Source of the DNA: Rhizobium leguminosarum bv. viciae USDA 2370
GTDB lineage: Bacteria > Pseudomonadota > Alphaproteobacteria > Rhizobiales > Rhizobiaceae
Direction: 5' to 3'
DNA: 64,000 nt
Assembly: GCF_002008365.1 (NCBI RefSeq)
Contig: NZ_MRDL01000001.1
Span: 248,001-312,000 of the forward strand
The position numbers and the translations under genes are program-made. The notes beneath the pieces are model-generated. The model had not been told where the DNA came from and made no database searches. It saw only the letters and a program-made list of their open reading frames with translations. Below are positions 1 through 7,741 of this stretch, one piece after another (positions within the stretch are counted from its first letter, which is position 1; every line of letters starts with the position of its first letter).

Positions 1-23
1 GAGGCATCGCTATACGTCGACAT
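1..23 (-). CDS. 5' end of a gene cut by the window edge (next gene of the PotD-like operon)
   Basis: Only the first seven codons (MSTYSDA) are inside the window. The ATG at 23 is preceded by a good ribosome binding site (GGGAAGGACTGTC then ATG on the minus strand). It lies 113 bases after the PotD-like binding-protein gene and behind a hairpin. In spermidine/putrescine-type operons the ATPase or a permease follows at this place, so this is probably the next transporter gene. The residues seen are too few to assign a family. Confidence 0.4.
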
Positions 24-91
24 GACAGTCCTTCCCACCCGCCAATTTCCACAGGCGCCGAGGTCCAACAAACGGGCACCGACGCTGCGGG

Positions 92-117
92 AGGCACGGC
101 GAACATTCGCCGTGCCT
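92..117 (-). terminator. Hairpin after the PotD-like binding-protein gene
   Basis: A perfect 11-bp stem (AGGCACGGCGA, loop ACAT) starts 20 bases after the stop codon of the binding-protein gene. No U-tract follows on the minus strand. It is therefore more likely a partial terminator or mRNA 3'-end stabiliser inside the operon than a full terminator. Similar hairpins follow other binding-protein genes in this window. Confidence 0.6.
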
Positions 118-136
118 GATCATCTCAAGTTTCAGG

Positions 137-1147
137 CTATTTTGCCTGCCATGCGTACCATTTCTCGCCGATGGCATCGCGATTATCAGCCCAATAGTTC
201 ATGTCGGCATTCACCTGGCTTGCCGTCTGCTGATCCGGCAGGGTCTTGGCCGTCTCCGGATCCATCAGCTTGGCCGAGTCAACATTGATTGGTGCATATC
301 CGGTGGCCTTTGCAAGGGCGGCCTGCGGTTCGGCCGAGGTCGCCATTGCAATGAACTTCATCGCGGCTTCCGCGTTCGGCGAACCCTTTGGCACGACGAG
401 CGAATCCGCAGCGGTGATGTTCTGTTCCCATGAGGTCTCGGTCTTGATACCGCTCGCCGCAAGCGCGGTCATGCGGCCATTCCAGACACTGCCGAAGGGA
501 GCCTCGGCGGACGCCAGAAGCTGCTGCGACTGTGCGCCGCCCGACCACCAGACGATGTCCGATTTGATCGTATCGAGCTTCTTGAAGGCGCGGTCGAGAT
601 CAAGTGGATAGAGCTTGTCGGCAGCCACGCCGTCGGCAAGCAACGCCGCTTCGATCACGCCAGGAGCCGACCACTTGTAGAATGTGCGCTTTCCCGGAAA
701 CTTCGTCGTGTCGAACAGATCCGCCCAGGTCTTTGGGCAGGCGCTGACGGCATCGGCATTGCAGCCGATCACGAAGGAATAATAGAAGCTGCCGACCGAA
801 TAATCGGTTACAAAGCGCGGATCGAGCTTGGATTTATCGATGACGGAGAAATCGAGCTTCTCGAGCTGGCCATTCTTGCCGGCCTGAGCGGCATAGTCGC
901 CTTCGACGTCGACAACGTCCCAGGTGACCTGGCCAGCCTCGACCATCGCCTTGAGCTTGCCGTAATCCGTCGGCCCGTCCTGTACGACGGTGATGCCGGT
1001 CTTCTCGGTGAATGGGCTGGCCCATGCGGCCTTCTGCGCGTCCTGGGTCGTTCCTCCCCAGCTCGAGAAGACCATGTTGTCGGCGTGTGCCGGCGCGGAC
1101 ACAGCCACGAATGCGGCAACCGCCGCGAAAGCAAATGTTGTTTTCAT
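137..1147 (-). CDS. PotD-like ABC transporter substrate-binding protein
   Basis: This is a 336-residue periplasmic solute-binding protein of the spermidine/putrescine (PotD, SBP family 1/8) type. It has a clear Sec signal peptide of about 22 residues ending AHA, then the opening NMVFSSWGGTTQDAQKAAW typical of this family. A KFPGKR motif occurs near residue 150 and a DRAFKKLDTIK segment near 185. The ligand cannot be read from sequence. Family members bind polyamines, but many rhizobial relatives bind other small amines or carboxylates. It is the seventh gene of a minus-strand catabolic operon, 44 bases after the NIPSNAP gene. It probably imports the compound that the upstream enzymes degrade. 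Confidence 0.85.
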   Translation of the reverse strand: MKTTFAFAAVAAFVAVSAPAHADNMVFSSWGGTTQDAQKAAWASPFTEKTGITVVQDGPTDYGKLKAMVEAGQVTWDVVDVEGDYAAQAGKNGQLEKLDFSVIDKSKLDPRFVTDYSVGSFYYSFVIGCNADAVSACPKTWADLFDTTKFPGKRTFYKWSAPGVIEAALLADGVAADKLYPLDLDRAFKKLDTIKSDIVWWSGGAQSQQLLASAEAPFGSVWNGRMTALAASGIKTETSWEQNITAADSLVVPKGSPNAEAAMKFIAMATSAEPQAALAKATGYAPINVDSAKLMDPETAKTLPDQQTASQVNADMNYWADNRDAIGEKWYAWQAK

Positions 1148-1191
1148 GTTCCCTTATCCTTGTTCTGGTTTGTCCTGTATGCCTTATGCCG

Positions 1192-1515
1192 TCAGTGCGC
1201 CTCGCTCCTGGGAGAAAAGTTAGCTGGCTTCATAATCTTGTTTTCCGCCACCTCGATGAGATCGCGGATTTTGGGCAGGAAGGCCTGCCACCGGGGATCG
1301 GCCAAAAGCCTCTGGCGCCTCGCTTCCCGGTCGTCCAGGCTCGCAAAGGCCCAGATGTGGACGATCTCGTTGATCGTCCCGATCTCCGAAAAGAAGTAAC
1401 CGACGAGCGTGCCGAGATGGCTCTTCTGGATCTCGATCCCCTCCTCCTCGACGACCTTGAGATATTGCGGGATCGTGCCGTTCTTCAGCCGATAGGTGCG
1501 GATCTCGTAAAACAT
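1192..1515 (-). CDS. NIPSNAP family protein
   Basis: This 107-residue protein opens MFYEIRTYRLKNGTIPQYL, the usual start of NIPSNAP-domain (dimeric alpha/beta barrel) proteins, and has the conserved HIWAFASLDDRE stretch near residue 53. The ATG at 1515 was chosen because it begins exactly at the domain. An upstream in-frame extension would run into the aldehyde dehydrogenase gene. It starts 5 bases after that gene's stop, so the two are probably translationally coupled. NIPSNAP proteins are often encoded with catabolic oxidoreductases, but their biochemical role is poorly defined. A small accessory or isomerase-like role is inference. Confidence 0.85.
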   Translation of the reverse strand: MFYEIRTYRLKNGTIPQYLKVVEEEGIEIQKSHLGTLVGYFFSEIGTINEIVHIWAFASLDDREARRQRLLADPRWQAFLPKIRDLIEVAENKIMKPANFSPRSEAH

Positions 1516-1520
1516 CGGCG

Positions 1521-2984
1521 CTACCTCATCACGAAGGGATCGGGGATCGGATCGTCCGATGTCCTGAGCCAGATCGTCTTGGTGCGGGTATAGTCGAGCG
1601 CCGCGGCCATGCCGCCTTCCCTGCCATGGCCAGACAGGCCGAAACCGCCGAACGGCGCGATCGGTGATACCACGCGGTAGGTGTTGACCCAGACGATCCC
1701 GGCACGGAGCCCCTTCATCAGCCGGTGCGCCCGGGTGAGGTTCTGGGTGAAGACGCCGGAAGCCAGGCCATAACGGGTATCGTTGGCGAGCCGCAGCGCC
1801 TCGGCCTCCGTCTCGAACGACACGACGGACAGGACCGGTCCGAAGAATTCCTCGATCAGGGACGGCGAGGCGACATCGTCGCAATCGAGAATCGTCGGCG
1901 GGAAATAATAGCCGTCGCCGTCGATCTTGCTTCCGCCCGTGACGAGGCGGGCGCCGCTTTCAATCGACTTGGCGACGAGGGCGCCGATATTGTCCTGCTG
2001 GCGCTTGGTGGCAAGCGGGCCGACTTCTGTCGCCATATCGAGCGGAGCACCGATCCGGATCGCCTCCGCCTTCTCACGCAGCATGGCGACGAACTTGTCC
2101 TTGATGCTGCGTTCGACGATCAGCCGCGACCCGGCAACGCAGCTCTGCCCTGTCGCGGCGAAGATGCCCGCGACCTGAGCATTGGCAGCGCTCTCGAGAT
2201 CCGCGTCGGCAAAGACGATGAATGGCGACTTGCCGCCAAGTTCAAGCGAGGTGGAGGCGAGGTTTTCGGCCGAGTTGCGAACGACATGCCGGGCGGTTTC
2301 AGGACCGCCGGTGAAGGCGACGTGCGCGACCTTCGGGTGCCGCCCGAGGGCGGCGCCACAGGAGGCGCCGAAACCCGTGATGATGTTGACGACGCCGGCA
2401 GGAAATCCTGCCTCGTGCACGAGCCGCGCAAATTCGAGAAGCGGCGCCGGCCCATCTTCCGAGGCCTTGACCACCATCGTGCAGCCGGCCGCAAGCGCCG
2501 GGCCGATCTTCACCGCCGACAGGAAGAGCTGGCTGTTCCACGGCACGACCATCGCAACGACGCCGATCGGCTCGCGGCGAAGCCAGACATCCATGTCGGG
2601 CTTGTCGATCGGCAGGTAGGCGCCTTCGATCTTGTCGGCGATACCGGCATAATAGCGATAGTATTCGGCGACATAAGCGATCTGCGCAGATGTCTCGCGG
2701 ATGATCTTGCCGGTGTCGCGTGTCTCCAGTTCTGCGAGGATCTGCGCGTTTGCGGCAACCAGGTCGGCCAGCTTGTAGAGCAGCTTGCCGCGTTGCGTGG
2801 CCGTCAGTTTCGGCCAGGCGCCTTCGTAAAGCGCCCTGTCGGCCGCGTTGACAGCCCGATCGACATCCCCTTCGCGCGCTTCGGGCATATCAGCCCAGAC
2901 CGCGCCGGAGGCTGGATCGATGCTCGGATAGCTGGCCTCGCCATCCGAGAATTCGCCGTCGATGTAGTGCTGGAAACGCCGCAT
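1521..2984 (-). CDS. NAD(P)-dependent aldehyde dehydrogenase
   Basis: A full-length 487-residue member of the aldehyde dehydrogenase superfamily, which oxidises an aldehyde to a carboxylate. The catalytic residues are all visible: Asn150 in VVPWN, Lys173 in VVKASE, Glu248 in LELGGK and the nucleophile Cys282 in GQSCVAGSR. The FTGG cofactor loop is near 224-227. It has no signal peptide, so it is cytoplasmic. It lies between a luciferase-like monooxygenase and a NIPSNAP gene and ends 5 bases before the latter. The likely role is to oxidise an aldehyde released by the monooxygenase or hydrolase steps. The exact substrate is unknown. Confidence 0.93.
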   Translation of the reverse strand: MRRFQHYIDGEFSDGEASYPSIDPASGAVWADMPEAREGDVDRAVNAADRALYEGAWPKLTATQRGKLLYKLADLVAANAQILAELETRDTGKIIRETSAQIAYVAEYYRYYAGIADKIEGAYLPIDKPDMDVWLRREPIGVVAMVVPWNSQLFLSAVKIGPALAAGCTMVVKASEDGPAPLLEFARLVHEAGFPAGVVNIITGFGASCGAALGRHPKVAHVAFTGGPETARHVVRNSAENLASTSLELGGKSPFIVFADADLESAANAQVAGIFAATGQSCVAGSRLIVERSIKDKFVAMLREKAEAIRIGAPLDMATEVGPLATKRQQDNIGALVAKSIESGARLVTGGSKIDGDGYYFPPTILDCDDVASPSLIEEFFGPVLSVVSFETEAEALRLANDTRYGLASGVFTQNLTRAHRLMKGLRAGIVWVNTYRVVSPIAPFGGFGLSGHGREGGMAAALDYTRTKTIWLRTSDDPIPDPFVMR

Positions 2985-2988
2985 GGTC

Positions 2989-4029
2989 TTACTCCTGAAA
3001 TGCTGGCATGACCTCGGTGATGAAGCGCTCGAGCGACGCCTTCTTGCGCTCGAAGCTCATGCCGGTGTCGATCCAGAAGGAATATTCGTCATAACCGAGC
3101 GCTTCATACGCCTTGAGCCGGTCGATGACGGTCTCAGCGTCGCCAACGACATTGTTGGTGCGCATGACCTGATCCGACAGCATCGCGTTTGCCCTGACCT
3201 GTTCGTCCGGGATCCGTTCAATCAGACCCTGGGTAACCGGCTTCTCATTCTTGAACCAGGCGAAGAAATAATTGTAGTAGACGCTGAGTTCATGGGCGGC
3301 TTGCGCGACATCGTCCTCTGACGAGCCGACATAGGTGTGACGCAGCAACATGATCTTGGGCCGCTCGATCTCGGGATTCTTCGCGCAGGCATCGTTGAAG
3401 CGCTCCATCAACGACTGAACCTCGTCGTCGCCCTGCCAGAGCGGCGTCACCTGAACGTTGCAGCCGTTGGCGACCGCAAATTCGTGCGAGTTCGGATCGC
3501 GCGCTGCCACCCATATGGGCGGGTTCGGCTGCTGCAGTGGTTTCGGCGCCGACGTGGTCGACGGAAACTTGAAGAATTCCCCGTCATGCGCGTAGTCGCC
3601 GGCCCATATGCCTTTGACCGCCGGGATGAGTTCGCGCATGCGCTGGCCAGCACCCCAGGCATCGAGACCGGGCAGCAGACGCTCGTATTCGAAGGAATAG
3701 GCCCCGCGCGCGATGCCGATGTCGAGTCGTCCATCGCAGATGATGTCGGCCATGGCCGCCTCGCCGGCGAGTTTGATCGGATGCCAGAAGGGGGCAATTA
3801 CTGTTCCCGTCCCAAGCCGTGCCCGCGATGTGCGGCGCGCCAGATCGGCAATGGTCACAAACGGGTTGGGCGCAATGGTGAAATCCATGCCATGGTGCTC
3901 GCCCGTCCAGATCGCATGCATGCCGCCTTTGTCGGCGATCTCGCAGAGCGCGACGAATTCCTCATAGAGGCTCTTGTGGCTTTGGCTGGCGTCGAGCCGT
4001 TCCATATGGACGAAGAGGGAGAATTTCAT
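2989..4029 (-). CDS. Luciferase-like (LLM) flavin-dependent monooxygenase
   Basis: A 346-residue protein of the bacterial luciferase-like superfamily (F420/FMNH2-dependent alpha/beta barrel). It begins MKFSLFVHMERLD and has the GEHHG motif near residues 43-47 and the TGTVIAPFWHPIKLAGE segment near 95-110, a placement typical of this group. Such enzymes use reduced flavin and O2 to oxygenate a substrate, often with C-C, C-N or C-S cleavage. Its start overlaps the stop of the flavin reductase gene by 4 bases. This strongly suggests that the reductase supplies FMNH2 to this oxygenase as a two-component system. Confidence 0.9.
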   Translation of the reverse strand: MKFSLFVHMERLDASQSHKSLYEEFVALCEIADKGGMHAIWTGEHHGMDFTIAPNPFVTIADLARRTSRARLGTGTVIAPFWHPIKLAGEAAMADIICDGRLDIGIARGAYSFEYERLLPGLDAWGAGQRMRELIPAVKGIWAGDYAHDGEFFKFPSTTSAPKPLQQPNPPIWVAARDPNSHEFAVANGCNVQVTPLWQGDDEVQSLMERFNDACAKNPEIERPKIMLLRHTYVGSSEDDVAQAAHELSVYYNYFFAWFKNEKPVTQGLIERIPDEQVRANAMLSDQVMRTNNVVGDAETVIDRLKAYEALGYDEYSFWIDTGMSFERKKASLERFITEVMPAFQE

Positions 4030-4961
4030 GCTTTTGCGTCCTTGGCTGGAATTGGGTGTACAGTGCCGCCGGTCTCGTCGCCGAAATAGACTCCGAAATT
4101 GCCGATCGAGCTTTCCATCGCAAAACGGTTGACGATATCGGCAGTCGAACTGGTCTTGAACTTTGCCGCAACCAATGCGTCAGGCTTCAGGAACCTGCCG
4201 CCGGCAGGCTCGCCCTCTCCGGCAACGGCGTGATAGACAATGTGCTGCTTGCCGTCGCTCTTGCCCTCATAAACCGAATAGAGAAAGCCGATGCTGACCT
4301 TCAGCCCGGTTGATGTCTCCAGGTATTTTTGCAGTGCCTCGGTCGGGCTGCCGTCATGGGCGTCGACGCTTGGCAAGGAGAGCACATCCTCGCCGAGCAG
4401 CAGAACTTCCCCGCGCCGCTCGACAACGGCCGCAAGTTCCATATTGCCTTCGCTTGCCGCGGACACTGCCTTGCTTGCGAGCGTCGGCGTGAAATAACCG
4501 CCACGCGCATAGCCGAGACCGTTGCGGCCGCTATTGTCGAAAGCTTCGATGCGCCCCATCAAGATGACGTGGTCGCCAGCCTCGATGACCTGCTCCATGG
4601 CACATTCGAACCAGGCCGCCACGCTCGAGAATATCGGGCAGCCTGCCGATCCCCTCGCCCACTCGACCGCCGCAAATCTGTCCTCGACCGGTCGCGCAAA
4701 GGTGTTCGACACGTCTTTCTGCGTTTCCGAAAGCACGTTGATCGCAAAATGCTGCGCTCCGGTCATGATGGCGAAATTGCGCGACGTCTTGGCAAGGCAG
4801 ACGAGGAGAAGCGGTGGATTGAGCGAGACCGAGGTGAAGGAGTTCGCCGTGAAGCCGATCGGATTTCCGTCCCCGTCGCAGGCGGTGACGACAGTCACCC
4901 CGGTCGGAAAAGCCCCGAATGCATCTCGCAGCGCTCTTGGGTCGACAGTCTGGATTGTCAT
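4026..4961 (-). CDS. Flavin reductase with C-terminal Nudix-like domain
   Basis: The protein has 311 residues in two parts. Residues 1-165 match the flavin reductase (FMN-binding split barrel, RutF/HpaC-like) family: FGAFPTGVTVVTA near 15-27, GFTANSFTSVSLNPPLLLVCL near 36-56, and FAINVLS. The remaining 145 residues (from about MELAAVVERRGEVLLL) resemble a Nudix fold. The Nudix-box glutamates are not present (the equivalent region reads ALQKYLETSTGL), so this half is probably not a hydrolase. The gene overlaps the hydrolase gene upstream and the luciferase-like gene downstream by 4 bases each. It should supply reduced flavin to the neighbouring oxygenase; the second domain may bind substrate or nucleotide (inference). 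Confidence 0.85.
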   Translation of the reverse strand: MTIQTVDPRALRDAFGAFPTGVTVVTACDGDGNPIGFTANSFTSVSLNPPLLLVCLAKTSRNFAIMTGAQHFAINVLSETQKDVSNTFARPVEDRFAAVEWARGSAGCPIFSSVAAWFECAMEQVIEAGDHVILMGRIEAFDNSGRNGLGYARGGYFTPTLASKAVSAASEGNMELAAVVERRGEVLLLGEDVLSLPSVDAHDGSPTEALQKYLETSTGLKVSIGFLYSVYEGKSDGKQHIVYHAVAGEGEPAGGRFLKPDALVAAKFKTSSTADIVNRFAMESSIGNFGVYFGDETGGTVHPIPAKDAKA

Positions 4962-5803
4962 CGTTCATCCTCCCCGAACGACAGCCACTCAGCGAGCAGC
5001 GAATTTACGATATCAGGCGCGGTCAGGTTCACCATATGACGATGGCCTTCGACGATGCGGGCATAGCCCCGCGGCGCAAGCTCGGCCATTTGCGTTGCCA
5101 TCAAGGGCGTCGAGTTCGGATCATCGGACCCCGTCAGAAACAGGGCCGGACCAGCCACGTCTTTCCAGCCGTCAGCATAGGTCTCGTCTCCTCCCGCGAA
5201 GGCGGCGTAGGCAACGGCATATCCCTGGGGATCGACGAGGTTCAGCCATTTTCGTGTCAATTCACGCGCAGTGACGCTGTCCGCATCCTCGCCGAACCAG
5301 CGGGCCAGAGGGCCTTCCTTGTCGACGCCCGATACCGGAATGGCCGCGGCGCGCGAAAGCACGGCGGCCTTTGCCTCGGGGTCACGCCTGTAGACACCGT
5401 TGAGGTAAGCGACGCGGCTGATACGCTCGCCAAAGGTCGCGGCTGCCCCTCCCGAAACCAGTGCGCCCATTGAGTGCCCGGCAACATTTGCCGTGCCGAT
5501 TGCCATCTCGTCGAGAAAGCGTCCGAACCAGGCGACGAACTCCTCGAGCCGACTGCCCACCGGCAGCTTTGCGCTTTCCCCATGTCCCGGCATATCGACA
5601 GCGATGACGCGATGGCCTGCAGACAGGAATGCGATCTGCGGAGCCCAAGCCTCAAGCCGCATGCCGACGCCGTGAATGAGAACCAGCGGCTCGCCGCTGC
5701 CGGCCTCATGATAGGCCGTTCCGCTTGCCGTCGTCTTTCGGGGCAAGGCACCGGCGGCGTTTGTTGCTGCAGCGGTGCGTGTGGTCGATCCGGCCGTCAG
5801 CAT
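4958..5803 (-). CDS. Alpha/beta hydrolase
   Basis: A 281-residue alpha/beta-hydrolase fold enzyme. It shows the oxyanion HG motif (LVLIHGVG, residues 41-47), the nucleophile elbow GHSMG with Ser111, the SDDP acid region near 225 and the terminal catalytic histidine in EGHRHMVNL near 254. There is no signal peptide. It overlaps the flavin reductase gene by 4 bases and follows the DUF1185 gene by 15 bases. In flavin-oxygenase pathways such as Rut pyrimidine breakdown a hydrolase of this kind accompanies the oxygenase and reductase. Here it probably hydrolyses an ester, amide or ring product of the same pathway (inference). Confidence 0.9.
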   Translation of the reverse strand: MLTAGSTTRTAAATNAAGALPRKTTASGTAYHEAGSGEPLVLIHGVGMRLEAWAPQIAFLSAGHRVIAVDMPGHGESAKLPVGSRLEEFVAWFGRFLDEMAIGTANVAGHSMGALVSGGAAATFGERISRVAYLNGVYRRDPEAKAAVLSRAAAIPVSGVDKEGPLARWFGEDADSVTARELTRKWLNLVDPQGYAVAYAAFAGGDETYADGWKDVAGPALFLTGSDDPNSTPLMATQMAELAPRGYARIVEGHRHMVNLTAPDIVNSLLAEWLSFGEDER

Positions 5804-5818
5804 CTCAGAGCCGCTCCC

Positions 5819-6421
5819 TCAAACGCCCGCAGGATTGGCAACGTCCTGCCCCAGGTCTTTCAGATCCTGGTAGCGGTCGCCGATGCGGTGATGCGGGCGC
5901 CCGCCTATCGAAGCCCCGAGAGCCACGACGATCTCGTCGGCAGCGGGCGCATCGGGGATCGACGTCTGGATGGTCAGGTAGTGCGAACGGCGGCCCTCAT
6001 CGTTCTTGTCCATCAGCGGGATCATGATCGGCGCGTTGGCCGGACCGCGTGTGTTACAGAAGGCGAGATAGGACTTGGCGCCGACGGCCTGGCGATAAAA
6101 ATTGCCGAAGCGCAGGGTGTGGATGAGCGCGGACCCGTGTTCGATCTCGCCGTCCAGGCCGACGACAGCGGACTTTCCATATCCTTCGACAGCCTCGCCG
6201 GACCCGACCGCATCGATGATCATCTTGGTCAGCAACTCGCCGAGCACCGGAGCGCCTGCGTGAATTTCGGGCTTGAGGTCGTCGACAAAGCCGCGCCCTG
6301 CCCAAGGATTCTTCACGACCGCAAAGGCGGTAAACAGTTTCAGCGGAACCGCCGCGGCCTTGCCGCCTTCGATCAATGTCGTTTCGATCTGCAGTCCCGT
6401 CTTGCGAATTTGAATGGCCAT
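5819..6421 (-). CDS. Amino acid synthesis (DUF1185) family protein
   Basis: A 200-residue protein that I recognise as the DUF1185 'amino acid synthesis' family, whose members have no firmly assigned reaction. The start is ATG 6421, preceded by GAGGTG at good spacing. An ATG 12 bases further upstream overlaps that ribosome binding site and is unlikely. Visible features are NPWAGRGFVDDLKPEI near 42-57, GHGSAL-like EHGSALIH near 94, and GPANAPIMIPLMDK near 124. It is the first gene of the catabolic operon, and a 22-bp palindrome lies 25 bases upstream. Its role is inferred only from neighbours: an enzyme acting on the operon's substrate. Confidence 0.8.
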   Translation of the reverse strand: MAIQIRKTGLQIETTLIEGGKAAAVPLKLFTAFAVVKNPWAGRGFVDDLKPEIHAGAPVLGELLTKMIIDAVGSGEAVEGYGKSAVVGLDGEIEHGSALIHTLRFGNFYRQAVGAKSYLAFCNTRGPANAPIMIPLMDKNDEGRRSHYLTIQTSIPDAPAADEIVVALGASIGGRPHHRIGDRYQDLKDLGQDVANPAGV

Positions 6422-6445
6422 CGAACACCTCATTTTCTCAATTTC

Positions 6446-6467
6446 ATATTATGGTATACCATAATAT
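6446..6467. promoter_or_regulatory. GntR-type operator, copy 1 (perfect palindrome)
   Basis: A perfect 22-bp palindrome whose inner 20 bases are tattatggtataccataata. The core TGGTATACCA fits the FadR-subfamily GntR pattern TnGTnnnACnA. It lies 25 bases upstream of the first gene of the operon, where a bound repressor would block the promoter or early elongation. Related copies occur at 6684 and 7609. Confidence 0.75.
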
Positions 6468-6683
6468 ATGAGTGTCAAGTTGGCTCCTGCATGGACGCAG
6501 TTCAGGCCGAGGCGGAGATTTTCAATTTGGCGCGCGTGTGCTCTCACGCTTGGAAAGCGCCTCTTCTTTTCAGCTTATTGTCAGCAGCCACAGACCCCGC
6601 AACGGCAGCGCCGAAGGCTCACGGCAAGTCCGGAGGTCACGATTGTCCCAGTTCATATGATACCGCCTTATGTATTATTTATT

Positions 6684-6695
6684 ATGGCATACCAT
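6684..6695. promoter_or_regulatory. GntR-type operator, copy 2
   Basis: The core reads ATGGCATACCAT and shares the flanking TATT with copy 1 (tattatggcataccatcac). It lies 238 bases from copy 1, near the end of the GntR gene. An upstream operator used for looping is one possibility. Confidence 0.55.
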
Positions 6696-6847
6696 CACAT
6701 TGAGCAAAGTTGGGTGTCAAGCTTGGAGTGCGGAGTCTGCTAAATTCCTAGGAATATGATTGCGCTTAGTGGAGTGACATCGACAGATGCTCGGTGCCGG
6801 CGCTTTGCCATCCGCCTGCGACGAAGGCCACAGCGAGTCCGCCGCGC

Positions 6848-7540
6848 CTAGTCGGCAGGCTGCTTCGCCGACAGCACCGCTTCGGCAATCGCGCTCGCGG
6901 CGGCGACGTGATCCATCGCCGCCCGGTAAGCCCCCTCGCCGTCACCGCGGCGGATGGCGTCCACGATCTTCGACATCTGCAGCGGCCCTTCGATGCCGCG
7001 CCTCTCCGTCTTGATCGTCATCGAGCGCAGGTGGTTTATGCGCACGGTGAGGAGATTAACGACGCCCCAGGCAACGTTCCTGTCAACCATCGTGAACAGG
7101 GTATGATAGAAGGCAGAGGTGTTCGTCAGCACAGCCGACATGTCGTTGTCGCGGTAACTGTTGCGTATCCCGGCCAGCGATTCCTCCAGCGCAGCGACTA
7201 TCTCGGGGCTGCGGCGCTCCGCGCACAGCCGCGCCGCCATGCCTTCCAGCGCGCCACGGATCTCATAGATCTGCTTGGCTTCCTCGATGTCGAGCTGCGC
7301 GACGATCGGCCCCTTGTTCGGCAGATTGGCGACAAGCCCTTCCGATTCCAAATGCCTCAGAACCTCGCGCACGACTGTTCGGCTGACGCCGAGTTGGGCG
7401 CAGAGGTCACGCTCGACAAGGCGATCTCCGGGACGGAAATATCCGTTGACGATCGCCTCGCGGACCTTGTCGAGCGCCAATTCCCGCAAGGTCTTTGCAG
7501 GACGCTCAACTCTAATTGCGTCCTTCAGAGCACCGCTCAT
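6848..7540 (-). CDS. GntR family regulator (FadR/FCD subfamily)
   Basis: This 230-residue regulator has an N-terminal winged helix (about residues 15-85: LRELALDKVREAIVNGYFRPGDRLVE region, then LGVSRTVVREVLRHLE) and a C-terminal all-helical FCD ligand domain (about 90-215). The ATG at 7540 is preferred because GAGGT lies 5 bases before it. An in-frame TTG at 7573 has no such site. It is transcribed toward the catabolic operon. A copy of the palindromic site lies 69 bases upstream of this start, so autoregulation is likely. FCD domains usually bind small carboxylates, which may be the operon's inducer. Confidence 0.9.
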   Translation of the reverse strand: MSGALKDAIRVERPAKTLRELALDKVREAIVNGYFRPGDRLVERDLCAQLGVSRTVVREVLRHLESEGLVANLPNKGPIVAQLDIEEAKQIYEIRGALEGMAARLCAERRSPEIVAALEESLAGIRNSYRDNDMSAVLTNTSAFYHTLFTMVDRNVAWGVVNLLTVRINHLRSMTIKTERRGIEGPLQMSKIVDAIRRGDGEGAYRAAMDHVAAASAIAEAVLSAKQPAD

Positions 7541-7608
7541 TCTGTACCTCAGTGTTGGACTTTGCACGCTCAACTTCCGCCGCGGCAGCCGAATGCAAGA
7601 ATCGTATT

Positions 7609-7620
7609 ATGGCGTACCAG
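7609..7620. promoter_or_regulatory. GntR-type operator, copy 3 (regulator promoter)
   Basis: The sequence tattATGGCGTACCAGata matches the two copies in front of the operon with one or two changes. It sits upstream of the GntR gene, the position expected for autoregulation. Confidence 0.6.
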
Positions 7621-7741
7621 ATACTGTAGCTGTCGGCGGCCGGCAATTCAACAAGCGCCGTGCCGACCTATAGGGCCGCGCGTCTTTCAGACGTGCAAAG
7701 GACGCTGTAGCACTTAGATCTGCTGCTCTAGAAGTCGCGAG

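Larger units (their letters stand above)
6422..6847. other. Regulatory gap between GntR gene and its target operon
   Basis: This 426-base stretch holds no gene that I can support. It contains two copies of the presumed GntR operator (6446-6467 and 6684-6695) and a less GC-rich segment compatible with a promoter for the minus-strand operon. Open frames on either strand here lack ribosome binding sites and family resemblance. Confidence 0.6.
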
